A DNA stretch of 64,000 nt from Cellvibrio zantedeschiae (GCF_014652535.1 NZ_BMYZ01000003.1:372001-436000); one strand, 5' to 3'; shown: positions 33,306 to 43,116, counted from the first letter of the stretch. Notes: a model not told the origin generated them from the letters alone. Program-made: numbers and translations.

Positions 33306-33875
33306 TTAGAAGCGGTAATCAATATTCAGGCTGGCCAGATTTGGCTTGCCGCTGATTTCCTCGCAAATATTTTTGTATTCCAGGTTAACGTTGAAGTGTT
33401 CATTAATCACAAAGCCAACGCCTATACCGTAAGAATAACCGGATTCAGAACCATCGGAACTGCTAACCAATTTACCAGTAGCGTCCAGAATTCTGCCTGA
33501 ACTGTTTACGTGAGTATAACCAAGTAGCGCATAAAGCTTGGCTTCATCGTTCACTAATTCCGGCTTGTAATAGATACTTTGATAACTGCCAATATCGCGC
33601 TCAATGGTGCCAGTTTGCAATTGACCTTGAGCATCAAAATAGCGATTGCTGGTGCCGGTGGTTTGGCCATTACCCAAGCGCAACTCAACACCAAGCGCAG
33701 CGTTGTATTTGTAACCACCAAAAAATTCTACTGCACGTATTTGGCTGACGTTATCTACGCCGTCCTGGGTATCGTCAATGCTGGCAACACCCGCTCCCAA
33801 ATAAAAGCCGCGTTCATTGTCGGCAAATGCGGGTAAAGCCAAAAGGCCAAGCGCGAGTACGCATAACTTTTTCAT
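33306..33875 (-). CDS. Small outer-membrane beta-barrel protein
   Basis: 189 residues with a signal peptide ending LPAFA-DNE and an OmpA/OmpX-like eight-strand barrel: GFYLGAGVASIDD, AVEFFGGYKYN, AALGVELRLG, FNVNLEYKNI and the terminal IDYRF with the C-terminal Phe. The ATG at 33875 is chosen because AGGA lies 6 nt upstream; an ATG two codons earlier touches AGGA. It is a single-gene unit. Function is not known. Confidence 0.82.
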   Translation of the reverse strand: MKKLCVLALGLLALPAFADNERGFYLGAGVASIDDTQDGVDNVSQIRAVEFFGGYKYNAALGVELRLGNGQTTGTSNRYFDAQGQLQTGTIERDIGSYQSIYYKPELVNDEAKLYALLGYTHVNSSGRILDATGKLVSSSDGSESGYSYGIGVGFVINEHFNVNLEYKNICEEISGKPNLASLNIDYRF

Positions 33876-33921
33876 GAGCATTCCTATTAGTTAATAACAG
33901 TAAGTTGCTGAGTTTGCCTCT

Positions 33922-34065
33922 CGGAACCGCTGAAAAATGTTTGCGGCGCAGACATGACAAGGCAAATTTAAGTAGAAAAAGCGGAGTTTACACAATGTAA
34001 ATGAGCATTTTTCTACTTGAATTTAACGCAGTCAGGGCAAGTAAGGTAATTTTTCAGCGGTTCCG
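33922..34065. repeat. Conserved-core intergenic palindrome (copy 1)
   Basis: Outer arms at 33922-33938 and 34049-34065 pair perfectly over 17 bp. Inner arms at 33964-33980 and 34008-34024 pair with one mismatch. The centre 33981-34007 reads GCGGAG-TTTAC-ACAAT-GTAAA-TGAGCA. The same core occurs at 48069-48095 with different arms. Confidence 0.85.
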
Positions 34066-34085
34066 TATGATAGCGGAGCCTTGCC

Positions 34086-34119
34086 CATAAAAAAAGCATC
34101 GGTAGTCAGCCGATGCTTT
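34086..34119 (-). terminator. Terminator of the ABC exporter operon
   Basis: AAAGCATCGG (34093-34102), 7-nt loop, CCGATGCTTT (34110-34119), followed by a T-run on the minus strand. Confidence 0.85.
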
Positions 34120-34139
34120 GGGTGTCGCAATAATACGCA

Positions 34140-35213
34140 TTAGCGGTGTTTAATTTTATCGCTCGCTTTCAAGCCTGAAACAATTTCGATATTGATACCG
34201 TCAGACAAACCTGTTTTAACTTCGCGTTTTTCAAACTTTTGCGGCGTAGTTTCCACTTCAACAAAGCTGGCTTTATCTTCAATAATTAAATTGCCTTCAT
34301 TAATCGCTAATACTTTTTCTTTCTTCTCCAAAACTATATCGGCATTAGCGCTGTAGTTTGAACGCAAGAATAAATCTTTGTTTAATCTTACCGCGGCGCG
34401 AATAGTAAATTTAATTGTGCCTTGGTCAGTGACACCTTTTGGTGAAATATATTCCAACACCGCAGTGAAAGGTTTGCCTTGCAGGGCACCAATGTTCAAC
34501 ACTAGCTCCATGCCTTCTTTCAATTTACCAACTTCAGATTCATCCACTAAACCTTCAAAAATCATATCGGTCATATCAGCCAAAGTTGCTAATGATGTAC
34601 CCGATTGGAAGGTACTCGATTCAACAATAAACGCACCTTCTTTGTTAGGTACATCCAACACCATGCCATCAACGGTAGCAGGAATTAGGTTAGAAACCTT
34701 GTCAGAATTTTTAGTTGCGCCAGATTTCAACAAGAGCAATGCGTTTTCTGCGTTAGCCAAAGCTTCACGCTGCAAGTTGTACGACACTAAAAATTTATTG
34801 TATTCAGATTCTGAAATTAACTTTTGACCAAAGAGTCGTTTTTGGCGGTTGTATTCTGTCTCGGAATTTTGCAAATTAATTTTTGCGCTTTGTACTTGTG
34901 ACTCCGCAGAGTTCACATTAAGCATATTGGGACGCAAAGTAATTTTTGCGAGAATATCGCCCTTCTTCACAGTTTGGCCTGCAACAACATAAACCTTTTC
35001 TACCACACCAGACACTTGCGATTTAACTTCGATTTCACGGCGTGGAATAACCTTACCAATAGCCACTGTCTTTTTAATAATCGTGGTAGTTGTAGGGCTA
35101 TCAAGTGTATAGACGACCGGGGGTTGCTGAGATTTTTTGTACAAGAACACGATGGTGCCAATAAAAATTATTGCCACCAAACCCAGTACGCCAAACATAA
35201 TGATTTTTTTCAT
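34140..35213 (-). CDS. Periplasmic adaptor (membrane-fusion) protein, MacA-like
   Basis: 357 residues with an N-terminal membrane anchor (about 4-24). Lipoyl-like halves are seen as EVKSQVSGVVEKVYVVAGQTVKKGDIL and PATVDGMVLDVPNKEGAFI, with a short helical hairpin between (about 95-150), then beta-barrel and proximal domains. It links the inner-membrane ABC permeases to an outer-membrane channel such as TolC (not in the window). It is the last gene of the four-gene operon. Start: AAGGGA is 5 nt upstream. Confidence 0.9.
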   Translation of the reverse strand: MKKIIMFGVLGLVAIIFIGTIVFLYKKSQQPPVVYTLDSPTTTTIIKKTVAIGKVIPRREIEVKSQVSGVVEKVYVVAGQTVKKGDILAKITLRPNMLNVNSAESQVQSAKINLQNSETEYNRQKRLFGQKLISESEYNKFLVSYNLQREALANAENALLLLKSGATKNSDKVSNLIPATVDGMVLDVPNKEGAFIVESSTFQSGTSLATLADMTDMIFEGLVDESEVGKLKEGMELVLNIGALQGKPFTAVLEYISPKGVTDQGTIKFTIRAAVRLNKDLFLRSNYSANADIVLEKKEKVLAINEGNLIIEDKASFVEVETTPQKFEKREVKTGLSDGINIEIVSGLKASDKIKHR

Positions 35214-35286
35214 TTTTCCCTTCTTACCTTTATATAAATTACTAAATGGAAATTTCTAGGTTGAAATAGTTGATATGGTTTAAAGA

Positions 35287-36552
35287 TTATTCATCTTGCA
35301 ATGCAACAATGGGATTAACACTCGCTGCTTTTGCTGCTGGTAATAAGGATGCCAGCACGCCTGCTACTATCAATACAATGAGTGCCATAATCGCGGTTTT
35401 AAAATCTACTTCGGGATGTCGAAACATTCCGGCTTTGCCTCCGTTAGCAGCCATAATTGCGCTGACACCTTCCAATAAAAACACGCTGACAACCAAACCG
35501 CAGTACCCCGCAACGGCGGTAATAAATACCGACTCTTGCATGATCATGGTAATAATTGCGCGCGGTGTTGCGCCCAGTGCTTTGCGTAAACCGATTTCCC
35601 GCGTACGCTCTTTCACCACAATCAGCATAATATTTCCCACACCAATCGCACCCGCCATAATGGTGCCAATAGCTACAATCCAACTGAATAATTTAATGCC
35701 GGTAAATAATCCGTAAATTTTGTCGAATTCATTTTGCAAATTAAAACTGCCAAATACGCCAAGGTCTTTTGGATCTACTTTATTTTTTTCCGCCAAGTAA
35801 TTTTTTACATCTTGCTCTGCTACAGAGGCGTGGATGCCAGGTTTAGGAATAACAACAAAACTACCGACCCAGCTCACCTGATTAAAGGCGTAACGCAAAG
35901 TGTCGTTTGGAATATAGACTTTTTCTTCTTCTGTACTGCCAGGGTTGGTGTCGCTGGTTTTATAAACGCCAACCACCTGAAAGCTGATGCCGGAAATCGT
36001 AATATCTGAGCCAATTACCTTCTCGCCCGGCTTAAATAGTTGGGTTTTTACACGCGCACCAATGATTGCAACCTTGCGATGCTTCTCATCGTCAATTTCA
36101 TTAATATAACGGCCTTCTTCTATGGTTTGCTGGTGAATATTCGCCATGCCAGCATGTGTGCCCTGGATAGAAAAACTTCCGTTACGATCTTTGTAAACTG
36201 TATAGGCAGGTGAGCCGCCCCAAATGCCTACGCTGTTCTGTGCATAAATTCTTCCCACGCTCGGCACATTATTGCGAATGCCTTCTACATCTTCTGCCTT
36301 TAAACCAATGGTGCGGCCAACCGGCATTCCCTGGTAGGGAATTTGCGTTTTACTTTGCGACCAAATCCACGCTGTGGGAGGCACGGTTTTAAAATCTTCA
36401 ATAACACCGTTCTCCAAACCCTTACCGGCACCCAATAAAATCGTGAGCATAAAAATGCCCCAAAAAACACCGAATGCAGTGAGTGTTGTGCGCAATTTGT
36501 GTTGGCCAAGAGTGCTAAATATTTCTCGCCATTTTTCAATATCAATAAACAT
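35287..36552 (-). CDS. MacB-like ABC transporter permease (second)
   Basis: 421 residues with the MacB layout but no fused ATPase: one N-terminal membrane helix (about 20-42), a periplasmic MacB_PCD domain, then three helices with the FtsX signature VKERTREIGLRKALGATP. It is distinct from the permease encoded just upstream (gap 11 nt) though the same family; the two probably form a heterodimer. AGGAC lies upstream of the ATG. Confidence 0.9.
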   Translation of the reverse strand: MFIDIEKWREIFSTLGQHKLRTTLTAFGVFWGIFMLTILLGAGKGLENGVIEDFKTVPPTAWIWSQSKTQIPYQGMPVGRTIGLKAEDVEGIRNNVPSVGRIYAQNSVGIWGGSPAYTVYKDRNGSFSIQGTHAGMANIHQQTIEEGRYINEIDDEKHRKVAIIGARVKTQLFKPGEKVIGSDITISGISFQVVGVYKTSDTNPGSTEEEKVYIPNDTLRYAFNQVSWVGSFVVIPKPGIHASVAEQDVKNYLAEKNKVDPKDLGVFGSFNLQNEFDKIYGLFTGIKLFSWIVAIGTIMAGAIGVGNIMLIVVKERTREIGLRKALGATPRAIITMIMQESVFITAVAGYCGLVVSVFLLEGVSAIMAANGGKAGMFRHPEVDFKTAIMALIVLIVAGVLASLLPAAKAASVNPIVALQDE

Positions 36553-36563
36553 GAAGTTGTCCT

Positions 36564-37802
36564 TTAGTCTGCTCGCATGGCTTCAATTGGCATGATGCGC
36601 GCCGCTTTTAATGCGGGCACAAGCCCTGCTAAAGCACCCACAACAACTAATAAAATAATGGCCGTAATGGCGACTTGAAAATCTACTTCCGGATTTTGGA
36701 AAAATTCCAATTTTGCACCGGAGCTACGCAAACCAAAAGCAACTAACTCCAGGAGCGCAACACCTAAAACCATTCCCATGTAACCCGCAATACTGGTTAC
36801 TAATATGGATTCCATTAACAAGGTGCCCACAATATTTTTTGGCGTCGCGCCCAAGGCTTTACGAATTCCAATTTCGCGGGTGCGCTCTTTTACGGTGATG
36901 ATCATAATATTGCTAATACCAACAATACCCGCCGCTAAAGTGCCCAAACCAACAAACCAGATAATGGCATTAATTCCCAAAAATAATCCCTTCACCATTT
37001 TTGCCGGTTCGGCCATGTTGAATGAGCGAACGGCACGTTTGTCTTCTGGCGATACTGTGTGGCGGCGTTGCAGTAATTCAATAACTTTTTTCTCAAAAGC
37101 AAAACCATCCACACCCTGGGTTGGGCGCAACCAAATAGTTTGCACAGTGTTACCGCTACCAAACACTTTGCGATAAGTTGTGTCTGGAATATAAATGCGT
37201 TCTGAGTCGCGGCCACGATTTGCTTTATCGTGAAAAACACCCACGACTTTTAGAACCACACCATTTACGCGAACCTCTTTACCAACCGGATCAAAATCTT
37301 TACCGAATAGTTTTTCAACAACAGCAGAGCCCAATTCACAAATTTTGCGATTGTCCTGCTGATCAAACGGATTTATTTTTCTGCCTAAATTAAAGGGCAC
37401 TGATTCTTTAATTTTGAAATAGTCATCAGGAATACCATGGACCGCGAAATTACCGATTTTTTTCTCGTAGGTAATAGTTGCGCCATTTGTCTGGTTTTCT
37501 GAAGCAATAAAACGCACATTGGGAATTTGCTGTTTAATTGCCTGTATATCTTCCTGGTTTAATTGCACGTAACGACCTAAACCCATGCCGTTATAGGCAA
37601 CTGATGTTGCGCCTGTGTAAACGATAATAAAATCCATAACTTCGCCACCGAAGCCATCGTAAACACCATTTTGCATTCCTCTGCCCGCACCCAGCATAAG
37701 GATCAACATGAAAATACCCCAGAACACACCGAAGGCAGTGAGCAGTGTGCGCAATTTATTTTGGCGCAGGGTAAATAAAATTTCTTGTAAACCATCCAAC
37801 AT
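36564..37802 (-). CDS. MacB-like ABC transporter permease (first)
   Basis: 412 residues. N-terminal helix in a stretch beginning TLRQNKLRTLLTAFGVFWGIF, periplasmic domain, three C-terminal helices with VKERTREIGIRKALGATP. The gap to the ATPase gene upstream is 5 nt. Unlike E. coli MacB, where ATPase and permease are fused and homodimeric, this locus has separate ATPase and two permease genes, as in many LolCDE- or YknXYZ-like exporters. Substrate is unknown (peptide, macrolide or siderophore are family possibilities). Confidence 0.9.
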   Translation of the reverse strand: MLDGLQEILFTLRQNKLRTLLTAFGVFWGIFMLILMLGAGRGMQNGVYDGFGGEVMDFIIVYTGATSVAYNGMGLGRYVQLNQEDIQAIKQQIPNVRFIASENQTNGATITYEKKIGNFAVHGIPDDYFKIKESVPFNLGRKINPFDQQDNRKICELGSAVVEKLFGKDFDPVGKEVRVNGVVLKVVGVFHDKANRGRDSERIYIPDTTYRKVFGSGNTVQTIWLRPTQGVDGFAFEKKVIELLQRRHTVSPEDKRAVRSFNMAEPAKMVKGLFLGINAIIWFVGLGTLAAGIVGISNIMIITVKERTREIGIRKALGATPKNIVGTLLMESILVTSIAGYMGMVLGVALLELVAFGLRSSGAKLEFFQNPEVDFQVAITAIILLVVVGALAGLVPALKAARIMPIEAMRAD

Positions 37803-37807
37803 AATAA

Positions 37808-38536
37808 TTAACCCAGAATTTCTTCTTCGTCCTGTTCGGCTTGGTCGTCAGCGATATGTGAATGATGATGTTTGCCAGCCACAATCAAACCATCTTTCAA
37901 AATAATTTGGCGCTGTGTTTGATCGGCAATATCTTGTTCGTGCGTCACAATCACAATGGTGTTGCCGAGTTGATGAATGTCTTTCATCAGGGACATAACT
38001 TCTTGCGTGGTTTGGCTATCCAGCGCACCGGTTGGCTCGTCCGCTAAAATAACTTTTGGTTTGGTAACCAACGCGCGCGCAATCGCCACGCGCTGCTTTT
38101 GTCCACCCGATAATTCGTTGGGCATAAAATTCGCGCGATGATCTAATCCCACCATTTCCAAATATTGCGCAGCGCGATAGTTACGCTCTTTACGACCGAC
38201 GCCTTGATAGTAGAGGGGTAAGGCAACATTTTCGGTAGCGTTTTTGAAAGGCAACAGGTTGAAAGACTGGAATACAAAACCAAGCAATTCATTGCGCAAA
38301 TGCGCTGCGGTTTTTTCTTTGAGATTTTTAATTTCACGGCCAGCCAGGAAATAATCGCCCTGGTCATGGTTATCCAAAATCCCCAGAATATTTAGCAGGG
38401 TGGATTTACCGGAGCCCGAGGAACCCATGATTGACACTAACTCGCCTTCGCGAATATGCAGGTCTATACCCTTAAGTACATGTAGCGGCTGTTCGCCGGA
38501 GTGATAGTATTTGTGGATGTTATGCAGTTTAATCAT
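37808..38536 (-). CDS. ABC transporter ATP-binding protein, MacB/LolD type
   Basis: 242 residues. Walker [10 protein letters not shown] at 38-46, Q-loop in [11 protein letters not shown], signature [15 protein letters not shown], Walker [13 protein letters not shown] and the switch His in [10 protein letters not shown] His-rich stretch near the C-terminus ([10 protein letters not shown]) is unusual and may bind metal; this is inference. Start at 38536 gives the usual N-terminus [15 protein letters not shown] is 11 nt upstream. A GTG at 38560 is an alternative. First gene of the exporter operon. Confidence 0.92.
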   Translation of the reverse strand: MIKLHNIHKYYHSGEQPLHVLKGIDLHIREGELVSIMGSSGSGKSTLLNILGILDNHDQGDYFLAGREIKNLKEKTAAHLRNELLGFVFQSFNLLPFKNATENVALPLYYQGVGRKERNYRAAQYLEMVGLDHRANFMPNELSGGQKQRVAIARALVTKPKVILADEPTGALDSQTTQEVMSLMKDIHQLGNTIVIVTHEQDIADQTQRQIILKDGLIVAGKHHHSHIADDQAEQDEEEILG

Positions 38537-38803
38537 GGATCTCTCATCCTCCAGGTGCACGGGTTTTCACCTAACCAAGCTTAATCACTATTTAAAATCT
38601 GGCTGACTTTTTTACTTTCATTAACAAAGTCATGACAAGTGTCAGCGCTTAAAATTCAATGGCTTAGGTTGTATATCGACTTTGACGCTAACAACTCAGT
38701 TTTAGATTCACTTGCGGAAGGTTTATTTGGTAAATCGGGGGTTTGGGTTTGTTGTAGGAAGGTATATAGAACATATCTTAGACCCCCGGCTTGCAGCTAA
38801 AAA
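38537..38803. promoter_or_regulatory. Promoter region of the ABC exporter operon
   Basis: About 270 nt with no gene. It has a CGGGGGT (38736-38742) and ACCCCCG (38782-38788) inverted repeat with a long loop. No clear promoter pair was identified. Confidence 0.35.
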
Positions 38804-38837
38804 AAAACGGCTGATAACCGGGGTTATCAGCCGTTTT
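38801..38837 (-). terminator. Terminator of leuA
   Basis: AAAACGGCTGATAACC (38804-38819) and GGTTATCAGCCGTTTT (38822-38837) form a very long perfect stem, followed by a T-run on the minus strand. Confidence 0.9.
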
Positions 38838-38887
38838 GCAACAAAGGTCTAAGCAGGGCGAAAGATTAACGCTGTATAGCGTGATGA

Positions 38888-40552
38888 TTAAGCAATCGCC
38901 CCACTGCGGTTAACACCATTAATCAACGCCTTCACCGCCGAGGTAATAATGTTGCGATCTTGCCCTACGCCGTAAACCGATTTGCCGTTTACCTTTACTT
39001 CTACGTAAGTTACTGCCGCTACATCCGAACCTTCGCCTACAGAATGCTCATGGTAGTCGATGACATGTACTTCTTGGTCGATAAATTGGCTAATCGCATG
39101 AGCTGTTGCATCGATGGGGCCGTTGCCGCTGCCGCTGATTTGTACGGTTTCATTTTTGTGTTGCGCGTGGATCACTATATCAACCTGGTGCGTATCATCT
39201 TGCTCGGTAAACTTACTCGACTGATAGGCAATGGGTGAATTCACGGCAAAATATTCGTCGTTAAAAATTTTAACGATATCGCTGCTCTTCACTTCTTTGC
39301 CGGTGGTGTCACTCACTTTTTGCACCGCTGCGCTGAATTCAATTTGCAAGCGACGCGGCAATTGCAAACCAGCTTCCTGTTGCAACAAGAAACTGATTCC
39401 GCCTTTACCCGATTGCGCATTCACACGCACAACCGCATCGTAACTGCGATTTAAATCAGCAGGGTCGATAGGCAAATAAGGCACTTCCCACAGAGTATCT
39501 TTTTTCTGAACCGCAAAACCTTTTTTGATGGCATCCTGATGTGAACCCGAGAAAGCGGTAAACACTAATTCGCCCGCATAAGGATGACGTGGATGCACCG
39601 GCAATTGCGTGCATTCTTCGTGTAATTTTCTCACTTTGTCGATATCAGAAAAATCCAAACCGGGGTGAATGCCCTGCGAATATAAATTCAACGCAAGCGT
39701 CACCAAATCCACATTACCTGTACGTTCACCGTTGCCAAACAAACAACCTTCAACGCGATCTGCACCGGCCATTACTGCTAATTCTGCTGCGGCAACTGCA
39801 GTGCCGCGATCATTGTGCGGATGGACGCTGATAATAATCGAATCGCGTTTGTTGATATTGCGGTGCATCCATTCTATTTGATCTGCGTAAGTATTTGGCG
39901 TATTCATCTCAACGGTTGCAGGCAAATTCAAAATCAATTTTTTCTGCGGCGTGGGTTGCCAAACATCAACCACTGCATCGCAAACTTCTTTAACAAAATC
40001 AATTTCGGTGCTGGAAAAAACTTCCGGCGAATATTGATAAGTCCAATCTACTTCCGGTGCAGTTTCTGTTAATTGTTTGCACCACTTGGTGCCTTGAATC
40101 GCAATATTTTTTACACCTTCTTTGTCGGTGTTGTACACGATTTTTCTAAACGCTGGCGCAAGTGGATTGTACATATGCAAAATCGCCTTTTTTGCACCAC
40201 GTAAACTTTGTACGGTTTTTTCAATTAAATCAAAACGCGCTTGCACCAAAACTTCGATGGTAACGTCATCGGGAATTAAATTTTCTTCAATCAACATACG
40301 CGCAAAGTTGTAGTCGATTTCGCTCGCCGACGTAAAGCCAATTTCAATTTCTTTAAAACCAATCGCCACTAATTCTTTAAACATACGCAGCTTGGTTGCC
40401 ACCGACATGGGGTCGATGAGTGCCTGGTTGCCATCACGTAAATCTGTGCTCATCCAAATAGGAGGCTTCACAATAAAATTATTGGGCCATTGGCGGTCGG
40501 GCAAACTCACGCCGACAAAGCGTTGGTACTTGGTGGATGGATTGGCAATCAT
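38888..40552 (-). CDS. leuA: 2-isopropylmalate synthase
   Basis: 554 residues, the long LeuA type. It condenses acetyl-CoA with 2-oxoisovalerate, the first committed step to leucine. The catalytic stretch is STDLRDGNQ (35-43), metal ligands are in SVHPHNDRG, and the C-terminal regulatory domain (about 430-550) is the leucine-binding part. The start at 40552 is favoured: GGAG lies 6 nt upstream and [12 protein letters not shown] is the normal N-terminus. An open frame 46 codons longer runs back through a terminator-like hairpin and is not believed. Confidence 0.96.
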   Translation of the reverse strand: MIANPSTKYQRFVGVSLPDRQWPNNFIVKPPIWMSTDLRDGNQALIDPMSVATKLRMFKELVAIGFKEIEIGFTSASEIDYNFARMLIEENLIPDDVTIEVLVQARFDLIEKTVQSLRGAKKAILHMYNPLAPAFRKIVYNTDKEGVKNIAIQGTKWCKQLTETAPEVDWTYQYSPEVFSSTEIDFVKEVCDAVVDVWQPTPQKKLILNLPATVEMNTPNTYADQIEWMHRNINKRDSIIISVHPHNDRGTAVAAAELAVMAGADRVEGCLFGNGERTGNVDLVTLALNLYSQGIHPGLDFSDIDKVRKLHEECTQLPVHPRHPYAGELVFTAFSGSHQDAIKKGFAVQKKDTLWEVPYLPIDPADLNRSYDAVVRVNAQSGKGGISFLLQQEAGLQLPRRLQIEFSAAVQKVSDTTGKEVKSSDIVKIFNDEYFAVNSPIAYQSSKFTEQDDTHQVDIVIHAQHKNETVQISGSGNGPIDATAHAISQFIDQEVHVIDYHEHSVGEGSDVAAVTYVEVKVNGKSVYGVGQDRNIITSAVKALINGVNRSGAIA

Positions 40553-40650
40553 GGCGAACTCCGTGTGCGTATCAAAAAAAACTGTGGTTTCACCTGAGGA
40601 GAATACTTGCAAGTCATTGCGGGTTGGCGATGACGACGGAAGCGGTATTA

Positions 40651-40672
40651 AAAAAGCCTTGGTGGGCTTTTT
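40651..40672 (-). terminator. Candidate attenuator in the leuA leader
   Basis: On the minus strand AAAAAGCC, loop CACCAA, GGCTTTTT then T: an intrinsic terminator about 100 nt before the leuA start and inside its leader. I found no leader peptide rich in leucine codons, so the control mechanism is open. Confidence 0.5.
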
Positions 40673-40729
40673 ACCCTTCTGCCCAAGCATTGGCTTTTGG
40701 CGTTAACTCCGCACCTTTGGTTTAGATAA

Positions 40730-40758
40730 ACATAAAGGCACTGCTATCAGGTTGACAA
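40730..40758 (-). promoter_or_regulatory. Candidate leuA promoter
   Basis: Minus-strand TTGTCA (40758-40753) and, 17 nt later, TTATGT (40735-40730). It would place the attenuator hairpin about 50 nt into the transcript. Confidence 0.4.
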
Positions 40759-40879
40759 AGTATAGGTAGAAGCGACTGGCAGATGATTGCTAAGATTGTC
40801 TCTATGGTAAATTTTGAGCAATAATATGCTTCAAATGATATCTTTATTGAAAATTAATGCTCTTAAATGAGAATCTAGC

Positions 40880-41350
40880 ATGTCTATTGAACTTGACCGC
40901 TACGATCGACTGATCCTCGAACAATTGCAGCACAATGGCCGCATCACTAACCAGGAGCTGGCCGACGCCATCAGTCTTTCGCCCTCCCCCTGCCTGCGCC
41001 GTGTTCGCCAATTGGAAGAGGCCGGCTTAATCGATGGCTATGTTGCCCTGCTCAATGCGCGCAAGTTGGGGCTGACCTTGATGGCGTTTATCCAGATCAG
41101 CATGGATAAGCACACGCCCGAGCGCTTCGACGCCTTCGAGAAAACCGTGGGTTCCTATCCCGAAGTCTTGGAGTGCCATTTGATTACTGGCCAGTCTGCC
41201 GACTATTTGTTAAAAGTGATCGTGAAGGATATGGATGGTTACCAGCAATTTTTACTGCAAAAGTTAACGCGTATTGAAGGCGTAAGCGGCGTGCATTCGT
41301 CGTTTGTGTTGAAGTCGGCCGTAAATGGAACTGCTTTGCCGGTCCTGTAA
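40880..41350 (+). CDS. Lrp/AsnC-family transcriptional regulator
   Basis: 156 residues. N-terminal helix-turn-helix (about 5-50: LDRYDRLILEQL, NQELADAISLSPSPCLRRVRQLEEAGLI) and a C-terminal RAM/AsnC effector domain with ITGQSADYLLKV. It is transcribed away from leuA across a 330-nt shared region, so control of leuA or of amino-acid genes by it is plausible but unproven. Confidence 0.92.
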   Translation: MSIELDRYDRLILEQLQHNGRITNQELADAISLSPSPCLRRVRQLEEAGLIDGYVALLNARKLGLTLMAFIQISMDKHTPERFDAFEKTVGSYPEVLECHLITGQSADYLLKVIVKDMDGYQQFLLQKLTRIEGVSGVHSSFVLKSAVNGTALPVL

Positions 41351-41429
41351 ATCTAACGAAAGTGTGGTGTGGGGGGAGGCTTGGCTGGAACGCCTTCCAG
41401 ATCTATCCTGAAAGACGTTCAGTCCTGAA

Positions 41430-41582
41430 TCAGGCTTTGCTGCCTGTTCTTCTATCTTGTTTGCGGCGATCACTGCTCTCGGTCACCGGCGTTTGTTGCT
41501 TACGACGATCATTGCTCTGGCGTTCTTCCAACGCTTCCTCAAGCTGGCTGAGCAACACCTTTACTGCTTTTTTCTCACTCAT
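41430..41582 (-). CDS. Small charged protein of 50 residues
   Basis: Short gene found by reading the minus strand: MSEKKAVKVLLSQLEEALEE then a very basic part with the repeated SNDRRKQ / SSDRRKQDRR. The first half should form an amphipathic helix. A perfect TATAAT (41646-41641) lies about 60 nt upstream; the ribosome site is weak. It matches no family that I know. It is convergent with the Lrp-type gene. The codon pattern and helix-plus-basic layout look like a real small protein rather than noise. Confidence 0.5.
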   Translation of the reverse strand: MSEKKAVKVLLSQLEEALEERQSNDRRKQQTPVTESSDRRKQDRRTGSKA

Positions 41583-41743
41583 TTTCTAGGAATCCATTTG
41601 CTGTTAGTAAATACTTCGCGCTAAACATAAGCACGACCTGATTATAGCTCAGGCTTTTCAAAGTACCGGGCAAAAAATTGTAATTTTTAACAGTGTTTTG
41701 CTATAAAAACCTGTCACTATCCATGAAACCCCAGCCCATTGAA

Positions 41744-42982
41744 TTACTTAAGTTGCGGTGTCTTCCAATTAATCCAACGGTCTTTATTGAGGTCGAATTC
41801 CTGGTCGCTTTTAAAGATTGCAGTATCGGTCTTAACTGCATCTAACAAAAACTTTTGCACAAAAGCGTTTACTTCAGGAACTTGGGCAGCCGGAAGTTGG
41901 CAGTGGTTGTGGCCGCCCAATTGCGAAAAGCCAAAGTCAGTTTCTATGCCATGAGCACGCCATATTTCACGGGCGCCTAGAACAGCAGTGTAAGCACTGC
42001 GATTGCCCAGCCACTCCATGGATGTGTTTTCAATCACCAATAATCCACGTGGAGCAACCATGCCCATTATGCTGTGTTGGTCTATGGGCAGACGATTCGC
42101 CGATTGCCCAAAGCGTTTGAAGCTATCGGTAAACCAAACGTTTTCAGTCACGATTTGCGCCAGAGTTTGTACATTTTGGCCAGCCGCTTTTTGGTCATCG
42201 GAAACACGCCAGCTTGCGGAACCACCAGAACCTGATTCCTGGGGAATAGTCAGTTTGATACGCTCGTCAAAGGCGCCCGCAACCAATGCGCCCTTACCGT
42301 TGCGCGAGCAGCCGGTAATTCCCAAACGGCTTGCATTAATTCGGCTGGCCGGCGTTGCTTCCAGCCCATCAATCAAGCGGCTCACGCCCCAAGCCCAGGC
42401 AATCAGCGCCCCGGCGGAATGATCTGCGCCATACAACTCAAAAAATTTGCCCTTGCCGCGCGAACTGCCATTCAACTGCTCTGCAACGTCATTATTAGGA
42501 AATTGGATAACCGCAACGCCCTGCTTCGCCAGTTCCTCATTGTTTAACCAGGAGCCTCCCATACCGATCACCGCAGGATACGGTGCCTTGCCGGTTTTGG
42601 GATAGGTGATTTTGGCGGTAAACGAAATGGTTTTGCCCTTGTCGGCGACACTCACAATCAAATTCTCGCCTTGCAATTCGGCTGTTATGCGCTCGGGCGC
42701 AGCAGGCTTAGTACCCAATTCGTACGCTTGTGCCTGAGCACCGATTTCCGCCCGACGACAGGCCCAATCCTTTTTGGATTTGATGGTTTTGCCATTCAGC
42801 CCTACGAAGGGGTTGGGCAATTCGGAAATAACTGGCAGCTGCGCGAAATCAGGCAACGCAGGTAGGCTGCAGGCCGCAGCAGTGCTCGCTCGAGAAGATG
42901 TTTTAGAAGAATCCGCAGCCTGACAAGAAACCAGACAAGCAGCTATAGCCGCTACCGACAATGACACATATCCTGCGCGCAT
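41744..42982 (-). CDS. CE15 glucuronoyl esterase, lipoprotein
   Basis: 412 residues. The family splits the ester between lignin alcohols and 4-O-methylglucuronic acid of xylan. Nucleophile S226 lies in GCSRNGKGA, acid E249 in PQESGSGG (23 residues later, as in fungal Cip2 and StGE2) and the histidine in GGHNHC (H358 or H360). The signal ends in a lipobox LVSC, so the enzyme should be membrane anchored, followed by a Ser-rich stretch. AAGG is 8 nt before the ATG at 42982; a GTG three codons upstream is less likely. Single-gene unit. Confidence 0.92.
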   Translation of the reverse strand: MRAGYVSLSVAAIAACLVSCQAADSSKTSSRASTAAACSLPALPDFAQLPVISELPNPFVGLNGKTIKSKKDWACRRAEIGAQAQAYELGTKPAAPERITAELQGENLIVSVADKGKTISFTAKITYPKTGKAPYPAVIGMGGSWLNNEELAKQGVAVIQFPNNDVAEQLNGSSRGKGKFFELYGADHSAGALIAWAWGVSRLIDGLEATPASRINASRLGITGCSRNGKGALVAGAFDERIKLTIPQESGSGGSASWRVSDDQKAAGQNVQTLAQIVTENVWFTDSFKRFGQSANRLPIDQHSIMGMVAPRGLLVIENTSMEWLGNRSAYTAVLGAREIWRAHGIETDFGFSQLGGHNHCQLPAAQVPEVNAFVQKFLLDAVKTDTAIFKSDQEFDLNKDRWINWKTPQLK

Positions 42983-43082
42983 AATGATCACCTTTGAGTC
43001 TTTATTAAACTTATTCGATAAAAAATATAGTTGTTTTGACTATAACTCAATAGCTTTAGCGGGTAGGGTCAGATAAGAAATG

Positions 43083-43116
43083 TTAAAGGCCATAATCGTG
43101 AAATTATGGCCTTTAA
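43083..43116 (-). terminator. Hairpin after gyrB
   Basis: TTAAAGGCCATAAT (43083-43096), loop CGTGAA, ATTATGGCCTTTAA (43103-43116): a perfect 14-bp stem just after the gyrB stop. The T-run is weak, but its place fits a terminator. Confidence 0.6.

Noticed and set aside
40553-40690. 46-residue N-terminal extension of LeuA
   Set aside because: Runs through a terminator hairpin; the inner ATG has a good ribosome site and the conserved N-terminus.
41362-41589. 75-codon rightward frame after the Lrp-type gene
   Set aside because: Antisense to the more convincing 50-residue gene; composition rich in Leu, Ser, Arg and Cys typical of a shadow.
42050-42063. ATCCACGTGGAGCA, a partial parS-like sequence
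   Set aside because: Only the CCACGTGGA centre matches; both outer parts of the palindrome fail, and it lies in the CE15 coding sequence.
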